The notes beneath the pieces were generated by a model that was not told the origin of the DNA, did not search any database, and saw nothing but the letters and a program-made list of their open reading frames with translations. The position numbers and the translations under genes are program-made. This document shows positions 34,001 through 45,400 of a stretch of DNA of 64,000 nucleotides, in pieces. This stretch comes from Phlebotomus papatasi (lineage: Eukaryota; Arthropoda; Insecta; Diptera; Psychodidae). The DNA is taken from the NCBI RefSeq assembly GCF_024763615.1, contig NC_077223.1, positions 38,440,627 through 38,504,626 on the forward strand, given 5' to 3'. Each line of letters opens with the position of its first letter. Position 1 is the stretch's first letter.

Positions 34001-37000
34001 TTTTCTGCCATATCAAGAACCGAAATGAACATATCGAAAAGGAACACAAAGAGTTCAAGTACATTTGCAAAATTTGTGGAGATATGGTAAAGCATAGGAA
34101 GAACTTGAGGGAACATGATGTGAAGCATAGAGCTGAGGGTCGGACTAAGCGGTACAAACCCACGAAAACAGTAAAGAAAATCAAAAAAGAAGTAAAGATG
34201 GAAGAAGATGTGAAGATTGAGGTAAAAGAAATTAAAAGTGAACCTCAGGAAAATCTTCCCCGGAAGAAAGAAAAGAAGCATATCTGTGCCATATGTGGTA
34301 AATCCTTTTATCATCCACGTGATATTCGGTATCATATGAGTGTCCATTCAACCGAGAGAAATTTCCATTGCCCAAAGTGTCCTAAGAGATTCACGAGTGA
34401 TTTGAGGATGAGAACACATCTGAGAATTCACGAAACTGACGGAATCTTTCCATGTAAGCTCTGTGGGAAGATTTTCAAAAATTCAGAATACCTCCGGATT
34501 CACCTGAATAGACATGCGGGCATTAAAAAGTTCGAATGCACAGTTTGTGGCTTGATGCTGGCAGAAGCGAGGAATTTGAAGCAGCATATGTTGCGATTTC
34601 ATCAAGAGTATGTTCAAATACGTTTTTCTTTTCACAGCAAATTCCTTATAGTTTTCCTTTTTCTGCAGAGAAACCGTCAAAGTGCTTCCAAAAAGCCAGT
34701 TTACTTGCGATCACTGTGGAAAAGATTGTCTGGATAAAAAATCATACAAAGGACACATTCTTTCGCATTCCGATGTAAGGAATGTTCCATGTCCAGTGTG
34801 TCAGAAAATGTACAAGAGCGAGGATCATGTCAAGGCTCATATGAAAGTTCACAACAAATATACTCCCTTTGCCTGTATAATCTGTAACCATGCTGTGAAA
34901 ACTCGAGGAAACCTGGCAAAGCACATGTGGACCCATCATCGTGGAATTCCGACAGATTACAAAGGTAAGACTGATTAAATTGATATAAATAGTTGAAAAG
35001 TGAAAAGTGCAAAGTGAAGGACAACGTGTTTAAAATTTAAACTATCGAGTTCTGCTATGCTTAAAAATTGTTTCTTTTTGTTGAGTAATTTTTTATTTGT
35101 AATCAGATATTTAACCATGGTCAAAACCAATTAGCTAGTACATCATACCATTTCCCTTTAATCCGAGACACCTTTCCGTGTCTTTTGTAATTATAAACAC
35201 TAAAAAAATCCCTTTAGGGCACAGAACTAACTTCAAGCGTATCTAGACTATATGGTTAAATACGTAGATAATAAAATAATACATAACATGATAAAAAGAA
35301 TATCACGTACATCGCACCAGTCTCTTTTAATCCGAGACACTTTCCCTTCTTAAAAAAAAAGAAACGAAAATAAGCTTCATTGAAGCAAAACGCTGGAGGA
35401 GAACTATGGTGTTATTACAATGAGAAATAAGGATGGGTTTTTAAGCACTTTACTGTTCTCAAGTGCTTCTGCATTATCGACTTTTCCTTGTGTTAGTTGC
35501 TGTCACGACTATTTGGTGGTTTTATAACGCGGCGAGGACTGAGGAAAAATGGCGAGACAGAAAGTAACACGAAGAAAACTCGATAATGTAGATGCAAACA
35601 GTAAAGTACTTCTGCATTATTGACTTTTCTTTATGTTGGTTGCTATCACGACTATTTGGTGGTTTTATAATGTGGCGAGGAGTGAGGAAATCAGGCGAGA
35701 CAGAAAGTAACACCAAGAAAACTCGATAATGTAAATGCATTGAGAACAGTAAAACGCTCCTGCATTATCGACTTTTCTTTATGTTGGTTCCTGTCACGAC
35801 TATTTGGCGGTTTTATAACTTGGTGAGGAGTGAGAGAAATCAGGCGAGATAGAAAGTAACATAAAGAAAACTTGATAGTGTTAATGCATTGAGAACAGTA
35901 AAATGAGTAAAATGCTTCTGCATTATCGACTTTTCTTTGTGTTAGTTGCTGTCACGACTATTTGGTGGCTTTATAACGCAGCGAGGAATGAGGAAAAATG
36001 GCGAGACAAAAAGTAACACGAAGAAAACTCGATAATGTAGATGCATTGAGAACAGTAAAGTACTTCTGCATTATCGACTTTCCTTTGGGTCTTCTGTCAC
36101 GACTATGTATATGGTGCTTTTAGAACACGGCGAGGATTGCGGAAAGCAGGCGAAACAAAAACTAACACAAAGAAAAGTCGATGATAATGCAGATACACTT
36201 GGGAAAAGTGAAGTGTTAAAAATATGTAGGTTTTTCATTGGAATAGCACCATTATCAAGCTATTCCAATAAAAAATGAACATGTTTTTTTTAGAACTTTA
36301 CTGTCTTCAAGTGCTTCTGCATTATCGACTATTCTTTGTGTTGCTTCATGTTACGACATGAAACGACGGTGCGTTTAATGGTTTTAGAACGCGAAACGTA
36401 CTGGGAAAAACAGTGGAGACAGAAATCAACACAAAGAAAAGTCGATAATGCAGAAGTACTTGAGAACAGTAAAGTGCTAAAAAAAATCACATTCATTTTC
36501 CTCAAGAATCGGATTTTTATTGATTCTAAATAGACTAAAAAAATGTTTTTTCCATGGGTACTCAGAGTCCCAAAGAAGGCGAAAGAGTTGAGGATGTTTT
36601 TCAACGATCCGATCTACAGTATCCAATCAATGAAGACCATCGTTAAATACTAGAAAAGCTTACGGACAGCAAGGGCGTAATATCACTCCCTGAGGCCAAA
36701 GTCACCCGTAATGTTACTTAAAAACCGTGATGGATACAGAGAAGCTTAAAGTTACTGAAATTTTTTGTATGTTACTACGTAGATGTACACTGAGAAAAAA
36801 AGAGGGTACGATTAACTTTTTTTCCACAGAACTTTAACACTTTTTAGGTGTAAAAATATATCAAATTTTTTTATGTTAATTTTACACCTTTTTGAGGGTA
36901 AAATTAACAAGAAAAAGGGTAACTTTAACCCCCAATACACCTAAAAAGAGTAATATTTACACCGATTTAGGATCAATACTGCAGGGTAAAATTAACATTT

Positions 37001-40000
37001 CCGGAGTGTTATTTTAACTTTTTCGGATTTCTCAGTGTACTTGTGAATTGTGAAATTAGATTGTAGCATATAACTGCGGTCTTAAAAGAGTTCAATCTCG
37101 AGGGTTTATTTCTTGAATCGATTTGATAAAGATTGGACTAAGAGCGTTGCTTGCAATCCTTTTAAATGAAATAATGAATCGATGAATTATTTTTATCTGA
37201 AATTCCATTTTATGACTTCTAAGTAGTTTTTCATAAGTTTTAAAATTCATTTTAAGTCAAATTAAAATGTTGTTCCGTTTTAAAAAAAATAACGAAAAAC
37301 TTGAAACATTGCAAAGTGGTCGGCATAGTGATTTTTCGAATGAATTTTGAGTCTGTCTGTCTAACCGTCACCAGGGTTGATATGATGACTTATTTTTGAT
37401 ACTATCGACTGTCGATTCTGAAATATTTAAACGATAGCTGTACTTCCTGTGACTAATATAGATATTTATCAACAGCCACATTCTTTTAAGAATGTCACAA
37501 TGAATGGCTCAGCAATGCGCAAAAAGTCGACATTCACTTAATCTAACAGATATAGATTTATCGATACTATCGATTCGATAGTGTCGAAAAGGTCGAAAAG
37601 TTATAATTCTACCCTAGATTTAGAAGCCGAACGATTACAGATAAGAGACTTGCAGTGTTCAGGGAACCCCCCTTATGTCAGCTCATAGAATTTTACATTG
37701 CTTCAGTGATTCTTTTTGTTTTAACTTGCTGACGTTGTAGAATGTCTGATGCACCTACAACAATTGACAAAAAAATAGTTAACGTTATAATTATTTTATA
37801 GAGGGTCCCGTTGCCTGTACGGCCTGCAATGAAACTTTTAAGAACTTTGATGCTCTGCAGAAGCATGTAATTGTGCATTCGGAAGAAAAACCTTATCAAT
37901 GTCCGACCTGTGGGAATTGCTATCGTCATCACAGGAGTATGAGAAATCACATTCGAGAGGTCCATGAAGAGTACGTTACCTAATAAAAGCCTTATCTCAA
38001 TTAATCATTTTCAAAAATCAATTTTAATCCTTTGCAGCAATAAAGAACGTCCCAATAGAGTGTTAAAGTGTCCGCAATGTGGTAAAGGATGCAAGGGGCA
38101 AACCTTTTTAGCCTTGCATCTAGCTACTCATAGTAATGAGGCTCAGTTTGAGTGTGCCATTTGCTCAAAGAAATTCAAATTGAAATCCCACATAAGGCTG
38201 CATGTTGTGAGGCACAGCAAAGAGAGAAAAATGTACTCTTGTAGAATTTGTGGAGTTGAAAGAACAAGTGCAAGAAGTATTCGGAGTCATGAGGCGAAAC
38301 ATAACTCAAGAAAGTATTTCAATTGCCTTGCAGAAGATTGCAAATTGATCTTTTCAAATAAGAAAGCTCGAAATGATCATATCCTCAAGGACCACACGGA
38401 ATTTCAGTATACTTGCGGCAAATGCAAAGATATGGTCAAGGATGAAGAACATTTGCGAGAGCATGAGAAGATGTGCAAAAATGATGGGAAGAAACCATAC
38501 AGAGAGAAACATTCCAAGGATAAAAGTCTATCAAAAGGGAAGAAAGATAGAATTTCATGTGATAAAGAAAAGGAAATACGAGAGAAGAAGCATATTTGTG
38601 CTCATTGTGGTAAAGCATTCATGTGGCGCCGAGACATTCGATTTCACATCACAAAGCATTCCAAAGAGAAAAAGTTCAAGTGTCCTCACTGTCCACGACG
38701 CTATCCCGACAAACACAGACGAGACGTACATTCAAAACTGCACGGGAATCCACATGAATGCAAACTCTGTGGCAAAGTCTTCCAGAATTCTCGGTATTTA
38801 AAGCTCCATCTACAAAGACATCTTGGATTGAAAAGATTTGAATGTGATATTTGCAGCAGGAAATTTCCGGAAGCAAGAAACTGGAGGTATCACATGGAGC
38901 GTGTACATCAAGTGTAAGTTAACATTAATTAAATTTTGAAACTCATTTAGGGAATATTTAAAAAAAAATAAAACGCTACTACTTTTTTATGTTTCATATT
39001 TGACAGGTAACTAGATTTCTTAAATATAAGCTCCGCCCAAAAATTATTTTAGTTCACACCTTTTTTAAGATTTCTTGGTAACTTAAGTATTACTGATCCC
39101 GCCAGGATTTGTTTCCATATTTTAAGGGATGGCATACTTAAGAAAAAAGGCTACATTCTCAAATTTAATAAATGACAACACTTAACGTTTTTAAAGGGGT
39201 CACCGTAACGAAAACCGGAAGTTGATATCTCTTACGGTTTGCCTTCTAGCCCGGTAAGAAATTGAAAAAAAAGTTGTTTGCAAGGGAAAGTACTCTCCCT
39301 TCGAACGTTCATGCCTTCGAATAATGTGAATTTCTTTTAATTTTTGTATGAGACATTAAATTAGTTAGCTTATTATCAATTACGAGTCTCCTCCAAAAAT
39401 AGAGGGCCTAGTAATTTGTTTTTATGCTATTATAAGAAAAATTGAAAATGGAGACAAAATATCATTTTAATGTTCAATTTTACATGTGTTTTTTCCTATT
39501 TAAAATGATTTTTAGAAAAAAAATGAATAACAAAGGGTAAATTAGGGTTGATATTCGTCAACACAGTTTTTCTCGAGAAGAATGCCATATTTGTGGGTGA
39601 AGGATAACTTGCAAAACCACCTTAATGGATGGATAACCTGCCTTCGAATTTTAGAATTTCATGCCTTCGAATGCCTATCTAGTAACACTACCTCACATAC
39701 TTATTTGTTTTGCTTCATGTGCGCTTGAAAAATCAAGTATTCTGTGTTTTTTTTTTAATTTTCGAATGGAACAAAAGTGGCAAAGAGAAGTTATTGATGA
39801 GGATGTAATCTTGTCAGTTTCTAATGAGTTAAAACTTAAAAAATAAAACGAGGACTCTTCATAAGATATCCCTATCGCACCACTCTGATTGTCAGTCATC
39901 AAGACAACTTTGTTTTTACCATTGTATTGAAAGAGCTAGGTCATCACATCTTACCCATACGATAGTTGATTATTAACCTTACAAGACGAAATGAGAAATG

Positions 40001-41855
40001 GTAAACCAGCTCTTTGCAAACAAAGAGAAAAATCGTTTGAAGGTTCACTCTGTGCGAACCATGCTCACATTCCCCTATCATTGAGTACTATATTCCTTGA
40101 AAAATTTAACGTTTAATTTTGAGTTTAACAGGTTTAATTTTAAAAATTCAGTGAAATTTTAATTATTTTTAATAAAAGTTAAACGGAAAAGTGGAAGTTC
40201 TCCTTTTCAAGGAATGTATAGTACTCAATGTTGATCAACAGTAAAAAATCAAAATTTTGAAGAATGGTATTTTGATTAAGATGGTTTTGAAAACATGCAC
40301 AGCTGAAGCATGAAATGGTCAAGATTGTGCTGAAAACATGCACAGCGGTTGGACTTCTTAAAACAGATGGTGCTCGTCAAAACCGATACAGCCGCGCACA
40401 GCTCAAAAATAAGATGGTTAAAATTGAGCATAGTCCTGCATAGCTCAAACAAAATTGAATCTAAATTTTTAACAGTTTTCTTAATCTTAATCTTTTTATG
40501 TTTAACAACTGTGCTTGTTTTCATAACAATATAAACCATTTTATGCTTGAGCTATGCAGATTTCATGCACAATATCTGAGAAGTACGAGTTTTATACATA
40601 ATCTCAACCATCTTATACTAGAGCTGTGCGTATTTTTGGAACAATTTTAATTTAATATTTTAAAGTATCTAAACACTAAATCTTGCAAAAAATATAAGGG
40701 CGAAATGCTTTTTTAGAGCTTTATGGGCGCCAAGAAAGCCTTTAGAACAATTGTACGCCCTAGAAAGTGAGGGAATTAAAAAAGCTTTTCCTTCAACGCG
40801 AAATTTTGATAGATAAGGACAAAATGCATTTTAGGAGCAAGAGGAGCGCCCTAGAAAGTCTCGTGAAGAAATTAGGTTTTTTTTTTAAATTTATTTCAAT
40901 GCGAAATTTTGAGGAATTGTAGGGACAAAATGCCTTTTAAGAACTAGAGAGGCGCCCCAGAAAGTCTGTGACTGAGAAAATTAAAAGTGTTAACGCAAAT
41001 TTTGGTAGATTATAAGGACAAATGGCATTGTAAGAACTAGAAGGGCACTTCAGAAAGACTCGGAGTCTATTTTATTAATTTTTTTTTACTTCAACATGGC
41101 AATTATAAAGAGTCAAGGTTCAGTTGTCTAAAAAAAAGGAACATCGGCGCCCCTGGAGGCTTGCGCCCTGGGCGGTCTGCCCCTCCCGCGCCCCCTTAGG
41201 TATGCTACTGGCCGGGAGTTGACAACTTTAGCCTCAACCGATTTTCCAAGGTTTTCCATGAGTTTTCCCGTGAGTTCTCAGTGTGTAAAAGTCGGCGAGT
41301 AGCAATAATTCTCTACTCATTATTTTCCTTGAAATGACGTATAGGAACGGGAACAGACATGGTCTTTTTTAGTACTTGAGAACAGTAATGTGCTAAAAAA
41401 AAAACATGGTCACTTTTTCATTGGAATAGCACCATTATACTTATTCGAGGTTTTCTTTTTCCCTTTGAGCATCTGAAACAATGAGAAAATCTCAAAATTC
41501 CAAAATAGACATGATTCCGAATTACCCCATTTTACCCTAATGCTTATACTTTTTGAGTTCGAGTATTAAAAGAATTATTAATTAAGATTAGATTTAACTA
41601 AAATTTACTAAATTAAGCTCAAAGCTTTTCATACTACATTTGCGACTATCTTCTATTTTCAGGGATAGTGCAAGTGTTCGAGATTACAACACTCGTTCTA
41701 AAAAGACTGATGACAATTTAATACAATCGACAATAATTCAAAAGACTCAAATTAAAACTGAAAATGCGACTGAATTCGGTATGGAGTATCCAAGAATCAA
41801 GATTGAAGATGATGATTCGACTTTCATTAAAGTGGAAGAAGTGAACGAGATTTGA
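28083..41855 (+). CDS. Giant C2H2 zinc-finger protein, about 33 fingers, internally duplicated
   Basis: Seven exons, 28083-28183, 28287-29059, 33527-34607, 34669-34964, 37802-37970, 38038-38913 and 41663-41855, sum to 3489 bases, in frame at all six junctions, giving 1162 aa. Exon 1 encodes MESEVQKYIVDCSIVKEEYV. I count eight fingers in exon 2, eleven in exon 3, three in exon 4, two in exon 5 and nine in exon 6. A basic, SUMO-motif-rich spacer (KKIKKEVKMEEDVKIEVKE) splits exon 3. Exon 7 ends RDYNTRSKK ... FIKVEEVNEI. Exons 3 and 5-6, and 2 and 3-4-6, are paralogous blocks. Introns 2 (4.5 kb), 4 and 6 are full of transposons. It is probably a nuclear DNA-binding protein with unknown target. 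Splitting into two genes is the main alternative, but no internal first exon was found. Confidence 0.8.
29367..31196. mobile_element. Middle element of the nest
   Basis: The ends ccaggggtgaaatgataact and its near complement (agttatcattccacccca) are inverted and break the outer element. A smaller relative with similar ends (ccagggttgatatgatgact ... aagttataattctaccct) is at 37373-37615. Both contain actatcga-rich phrases near their ends. Confidence 0.7.
30216..31112. mobile_element. Inner element of the nest, 897 bases
   Basis: The left end cgtcagttaaatcagcattt followed by gtcgtaacttc faces its near-perfect complement at 31082-31112. Inside, gaagttacgacaaat and its complement recur several times. 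No protein is recognised. Confidence 0.75.
31941..32962. repeat. ~1 kb dispersed repeat, copy 2, with TATA box
   Basis: It matches 25028-26062 in direct orientation. TATAAAA is at 32592-32598, followed by the shared cactcagtcacccgtcaccg region; tcagtc resembles an arthropod initiator. It lies in intron 2 of the giant zinc-finger gene, so it could in principle supply an internal promoter. Confidence 0.6.
35387..36490. repeat. Tandem array of ~150-base foldback units
   Basis: The phrase ctgcattatcgacttttctt recurs at about 35470, 35620, 35762, 35922, 36069 and 36320. Each copy is followed about 110 bases on by its near complement (aagaaaactcgataatgta). Each unit can form a hairpin, and units are joined by gagaacagtaaagt. 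The array lies in intron 4 of the giant zinc-finger gene. Confidence 0.8.
36788..37037. mobile_element. CACTGAG MITE, single copy (inverted)
   Basis: The ends are CACTGAGAAAAAAAGAGGG and CTCAGTG, with the family interior read in reverse (agttaatcgta.., ttaccctgcagtattgat). gta and tac lie directly outside. Confidence 0.75.
37373..37615. mobile_element. Small TIR element related to the middle nested element
   Basis: It is bounded by agggttgatatgatgactta and the near complement aagttataattctaccct, with gatactatcga phrases at both ends. It lies about 190 bases upstream of exon 5 of the giant zinc-finger gene. Confidence 0.6.
38914..41662. other. Intron 6 of the giant zinc-finger gene
   Basis: It starts with gtaagt and ends ctattttcag. 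The interior has several similar lines around 40250-40640 (variants of tgcacagctcaaa..aagatggtt) and 40690-41060 (gcgccctagaaagtc, aaggacaaaatgc), both decayed tandem-like repeats. No exon or gene is evident. Confidence 0.5.
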
Positions 41856-42031
41856 TTTAAAAATGAACCCAAAACAAAAGCTGAACCCGTTTGGAATCAA
41901 CAGGTAGTTTATGGTGAATATTTTGCTTCGGGATGAGTTGAAAAGTCGTCGATAGAAGAGGGAAGAAGTAGAAGAAGTATCGCATGGGCCTGTCAATCAG
42001 CGTGCCTTATCAATTTGTTATATAGGCCCAC

Positions 42032-42037
42032 AATAAA
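42032..42037 (+). terminator. Candidate poly(A) signal AATAAA
   Basis: This is the first AATAAA after the giant gene's stop at 41853-41855. It lies only 18 bases before the next gene's start codon at 42055, so the transcripts of the two genes would overlap or be tightly packed. Confidence 0.4.
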
Positions 42038-42054
42038 ATTAGATAGTGATTGAA

Positions 42055-43249
42055 ATGGATTTTCAAGAAGATTTAAAGAATTTCCCTTTAGATTATAGCA
42101 TTGTAAAGGAAGAGTACATTGTTCAAGAAGATGTCATAAGTGTTATTGAAAAACAAGATGGGGAGAGATCTGAAGAGGATTTCCCTTGTCATCTGTGCCA
42201 GAAGACTTTCAAGAAGGAATGGTATCTTAAATTGCATTTGAAGAGGCATTCTGGATTGAGGAATTACCAATGTGATCACTGTGAAAAGAAATTCACTGAA
42301 AGGGCTATCTTAAAATTGCATGTTCAACGTGTTCACTTAGGGTTGGATTACATAAATTAAGCTTTTCCTTATTGCGTATTGCCTAATACTTAACTTCCAT
42401 TTCAGAATGAAGACTCCAGAACTTGTAAATAGATACAAGAAGAAATTTTCTTGTGAACATTGTGGAAAAATTACCTACGATAAATATGCTTATGACAAAC
42501 ATTTATCAATTCACAGCAATAATTGGGATATCCAGTGTCCAAAGTGTCCGAAGAAATTTAGGCACAAAGACAACTTGAGAGAACACATGTTTGTCCATGT
42601 AACTGAGAAGCCAGTCTTGTGCAATATTTGCAATAAAGCCTTCAAAAGGAAGAAATTACTGACCAAACATCTCAAACGTACTCATCCAGAGAATCCAAAT
42701 GAGAATTCCAAAAAATGCATTTGTTGCCAAAAGATCTTCAACACTAAAGAATCTCTAAGGAAGCATGTCAGTAACTGTCATAAAGATCTTCCTCCTGGGA
42801 TTAAAACATTGAGGGACTACATTAAAAAACCATATGAATGTGAAATCTGTGGAAGCTGTTTTGGGGATAAACTTAAATTGCAAGTTCATATGCGACGCCT
42901 ACATCTAAATAAACAAAAGAAACACCCTCCCTACGTTTGTTCTGAGTGTGGAAAGCAATGGTTCTTAAAATACAAATATGAAACTCATTTGAAAAGCCAC
43001 AGAAATGAGACACCATTTCAATGTGCTATTTGCTCAAAAGAATACAAACATAAATTCTCCTTGGTTCGACATTTGAAGGGCCATGAAAATAAGAAACTCT
43101 CTTCATCGTGCGAAAAGAAACCTGTGAATAAGGATTTTCTGAAAAAGCTCGATCCAAAGGAAATGTTGCAAAAAAATGTTAAAGAAGATTTGACGATGGA
43201 TTCTGTTGTTATTAAGAAGGAAGTTGATGATGACTACGAAATGTATTAA
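42055..43249 (+). CDS. C2H2 zinc-finger protein, about 9 fingers
   Basis: Two exons, 42055-42341 and 42406-43249, give 376 aa. The N-terminus has MDFQEDLKNFPLDYSIVKEE followed by YIVQEDVISV, the shared cluster module, but here it is fused to the fingers without the usual intron. Fingers run FPCHLC, YQCDHC, FSCEHC, IQCPKC, VLCNIC, KKCICC, YECEIC, YVCSEC and FQCAIC. Compared with the gene at 45401 the first two fingers are missing. The tail ends DSVVIKKEVDDDYEMY, a psi-K-x-E motif followed by acidic residues. The intron donor (GG|gttgga) is weak, but it is the one that keeps phase 2 and lands on a good acceptor (ccatttcag). Probably a nuclear DNA-binding protein. Confidence 0.85.
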
Positions 43250-43325
43250 ACACAGGAAAAATAATTTCATTGTAAAGTTTTATCGAAAATAAGAATATAT
43301 GGTTAAGAAAAACGTTAAATTGTTC

Positions 43326-43860
43326 ATGTGATTGCCACTACACTACGAAAAAAACTTCAGCAAATTATTAAGAAAAGTATTAAATTACTTTTCTAAAAAC
43401 TTTCATGTGATTGCCACTACATTACGAAAAATATTTCAGCAAATTTTAAGAAAAGTATTAAATTACTTTTCTAAAAACTTTCATGTGATTGCCACTACAC
43501 TACGAAAAAAACTTCAGCAAATTATTAAGAAAAGTATTAAATTACTTTTCTAAAAACTTTCATGTGATTGCCACTACATTACGAAAAATATTTCAGCAAA
43601 TTTTAAGAAAAGTATTAAGTTACTTTTCTAAAAACTTTCATGTGATTGCCACTACACTACGAAAAATATTTCAGCAAATTATTAAGAAAAGTATTAAATT
43701 ACTTTTCCAAAAGTTTCATGTGATTGCCACTACACTACGAAAAATATTTCAGCAAATTATTAAGAAAAGTATTAAATTACTTTTCTAAAAGTTTTCATGT
43801 GATTGCCACTACACTACGAAAAATTTATTTTACAAAAAATAATTGCGAAAAGTATTAATT
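43326..43860. repeat. Tandem repeat, ~79-base unit, about 6.5 copies
   Basis: tgtgattgccactacactac recurs at about 43327, 43405, 43484, 43562, 43641, 43720 and 43798. Neighbouring units alternate between two subtypes (aaaaaaacttcagc and aaaatatttcagc), so the true period in the first half is about 157. It begins 76 bases after the zinc-finger stop codon, probably in the 3' flank. Open frames across it are artefacts of the period. Confidence 0.9.
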
Positions 43861-45400
43861 ACTTTTCCGATGTCCGTCCGTTTGTCTGATCAACTGTCAG
43901 TGTGTTCGTCCATTGATCCATCTATCCATTACCAAAATTACAGGTTAAACGGATAGATATACCGACATTACGCATCATTAATATGACCTGTATTTTCCAC
44001 CCATCCCTCCCTGTCATATTTTCTTTTTGATTATTTCCATTTTTAAATAACGTTTGTATCTGCAATTGTAGTTACTTATTTGTCATCTAAAAGTTAGTAA
44101 CTCTTATTCTGTATATTTCCATATTTTTACAAAAAAGAAATAAAATTGATACAAGTGATGGGAAAATTAAACACAGAAAAATGGAAAATTCTTAAACGGA
44201 AACACCCAGGAATTTATTTTAATCCAATGAATGCCAATGTCCTAATCCTAAATCCTTGATTATTTAGTTTTAATTGTAATTTGCGAATCTCAAGACATTT
44301 TTCATTTCTCAGCTAATGCTGAACCTAAACTACCAATCTCTTATCGTCAAAAAGATAGGAATTCTAGCCCATTTCATTGGCAAAGAGCTTCTAATTTAAA
44401 CGTCTCGGGGATTCACCTCCAATTTAAGTTTCTGGAGTCTTATAAATTGTTAAATTTAGAGTCAAATTTTTTCGGTGTGTACGCTAATTGCTGATCTAAG
44501 CGGCTATAAAGCATAGGCGGATATTTTGTCTATATACGAAAATATCATAAAATCATTCCCAATAACATTTTTTTAAGGTCAAGAGTTCAAAAGTCTCTAA
44601 AAAGCGTATTTGTTAGCCATTTGGAGCAAACTTAGGTTCCTTCAAAAGGTCTTTGAAATCCTGACAAGTTATGAACCGATAATTAATTTTTATCTGAATT
44701 TTCCTAAAGAGAATCGACTTATCAGTCTAATATATTTCGAAATTGTCCATTAAAAGCTATCTAAAGATACATATTTCATAATGTTCGCCAAAATTATACA
44801 AGAACTACGAGCAAATTTGTTTAAGTCACGGTGCCATAGCTGCAAAATTTTTACAAGCAAAAGTGAAAAATAGCTTCACTTTTTATTAGGCTCGATAGGC
44901 TCCTGGAAATATCATTATAAAGTGTCCCCAAGTCGACCGGTTTCTCAATTCTATCGATAGAGTTATTTATTCAATTTATTGATATTTGCTATAATTTTGA
45001 TTTTTTTGACCTTCTGGTCCTTAAAGGGTTAAGGCCCCTAAAATTAGGATGATGGTGATCTATTAAGTAAAATTCTGAATGAAAAAGGATAACCAATAGA
45101 TATGACCTGGAATAAGTTTATTTCCGGTTGTCTCAAGCTGGATTAATAGGGCATCCCTAAGAATATTTTCCGATAAATAATAATCTCAATGATTTATCAT
45201 AAATCTAACAATTCAGTCATAAGTTTAACTGTAAACCATTTATGTGCAAAACAAGGTTTATGTTAAATCTGTGGTGAATAACGTCTTGTGGAGTGGATTG
45301 CAAGGGGAACTCGTCGACATTTCAGCATAAGAAAGCCTTATCTTGTATTAATAATTGCAAGAAAACAAAATATTTTCAGAACGTGATTTGTTTTTAAATA
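43861..45400. other. Intergenic DNA, nothing recognised
   Basis: AT-rich, with no gene, RNA or clear repeat. The last few hundred bases should include the promoter of the gene at 45401. Confidence 0.5.

Noticed and set aside
33547..34978. Two separate zinc-finger genes here
   Set aside because: There is no start leader; clean acceptors and donors in matching phase join these frames to 28287-29059 and 37802-38913, and protein order continues across junctions.
35387..36490. CRISPR-like appearance of regularly spaced repeats
   Set aside because: The units are eukaryotic hairpin repeats of about 150 bases with no unique spacers, in an intron-containing genome.
43332..43788. Lys/Leu-rich frames over the 79-base repeat
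   Set aside because: Periodic artefact of the tandem array.
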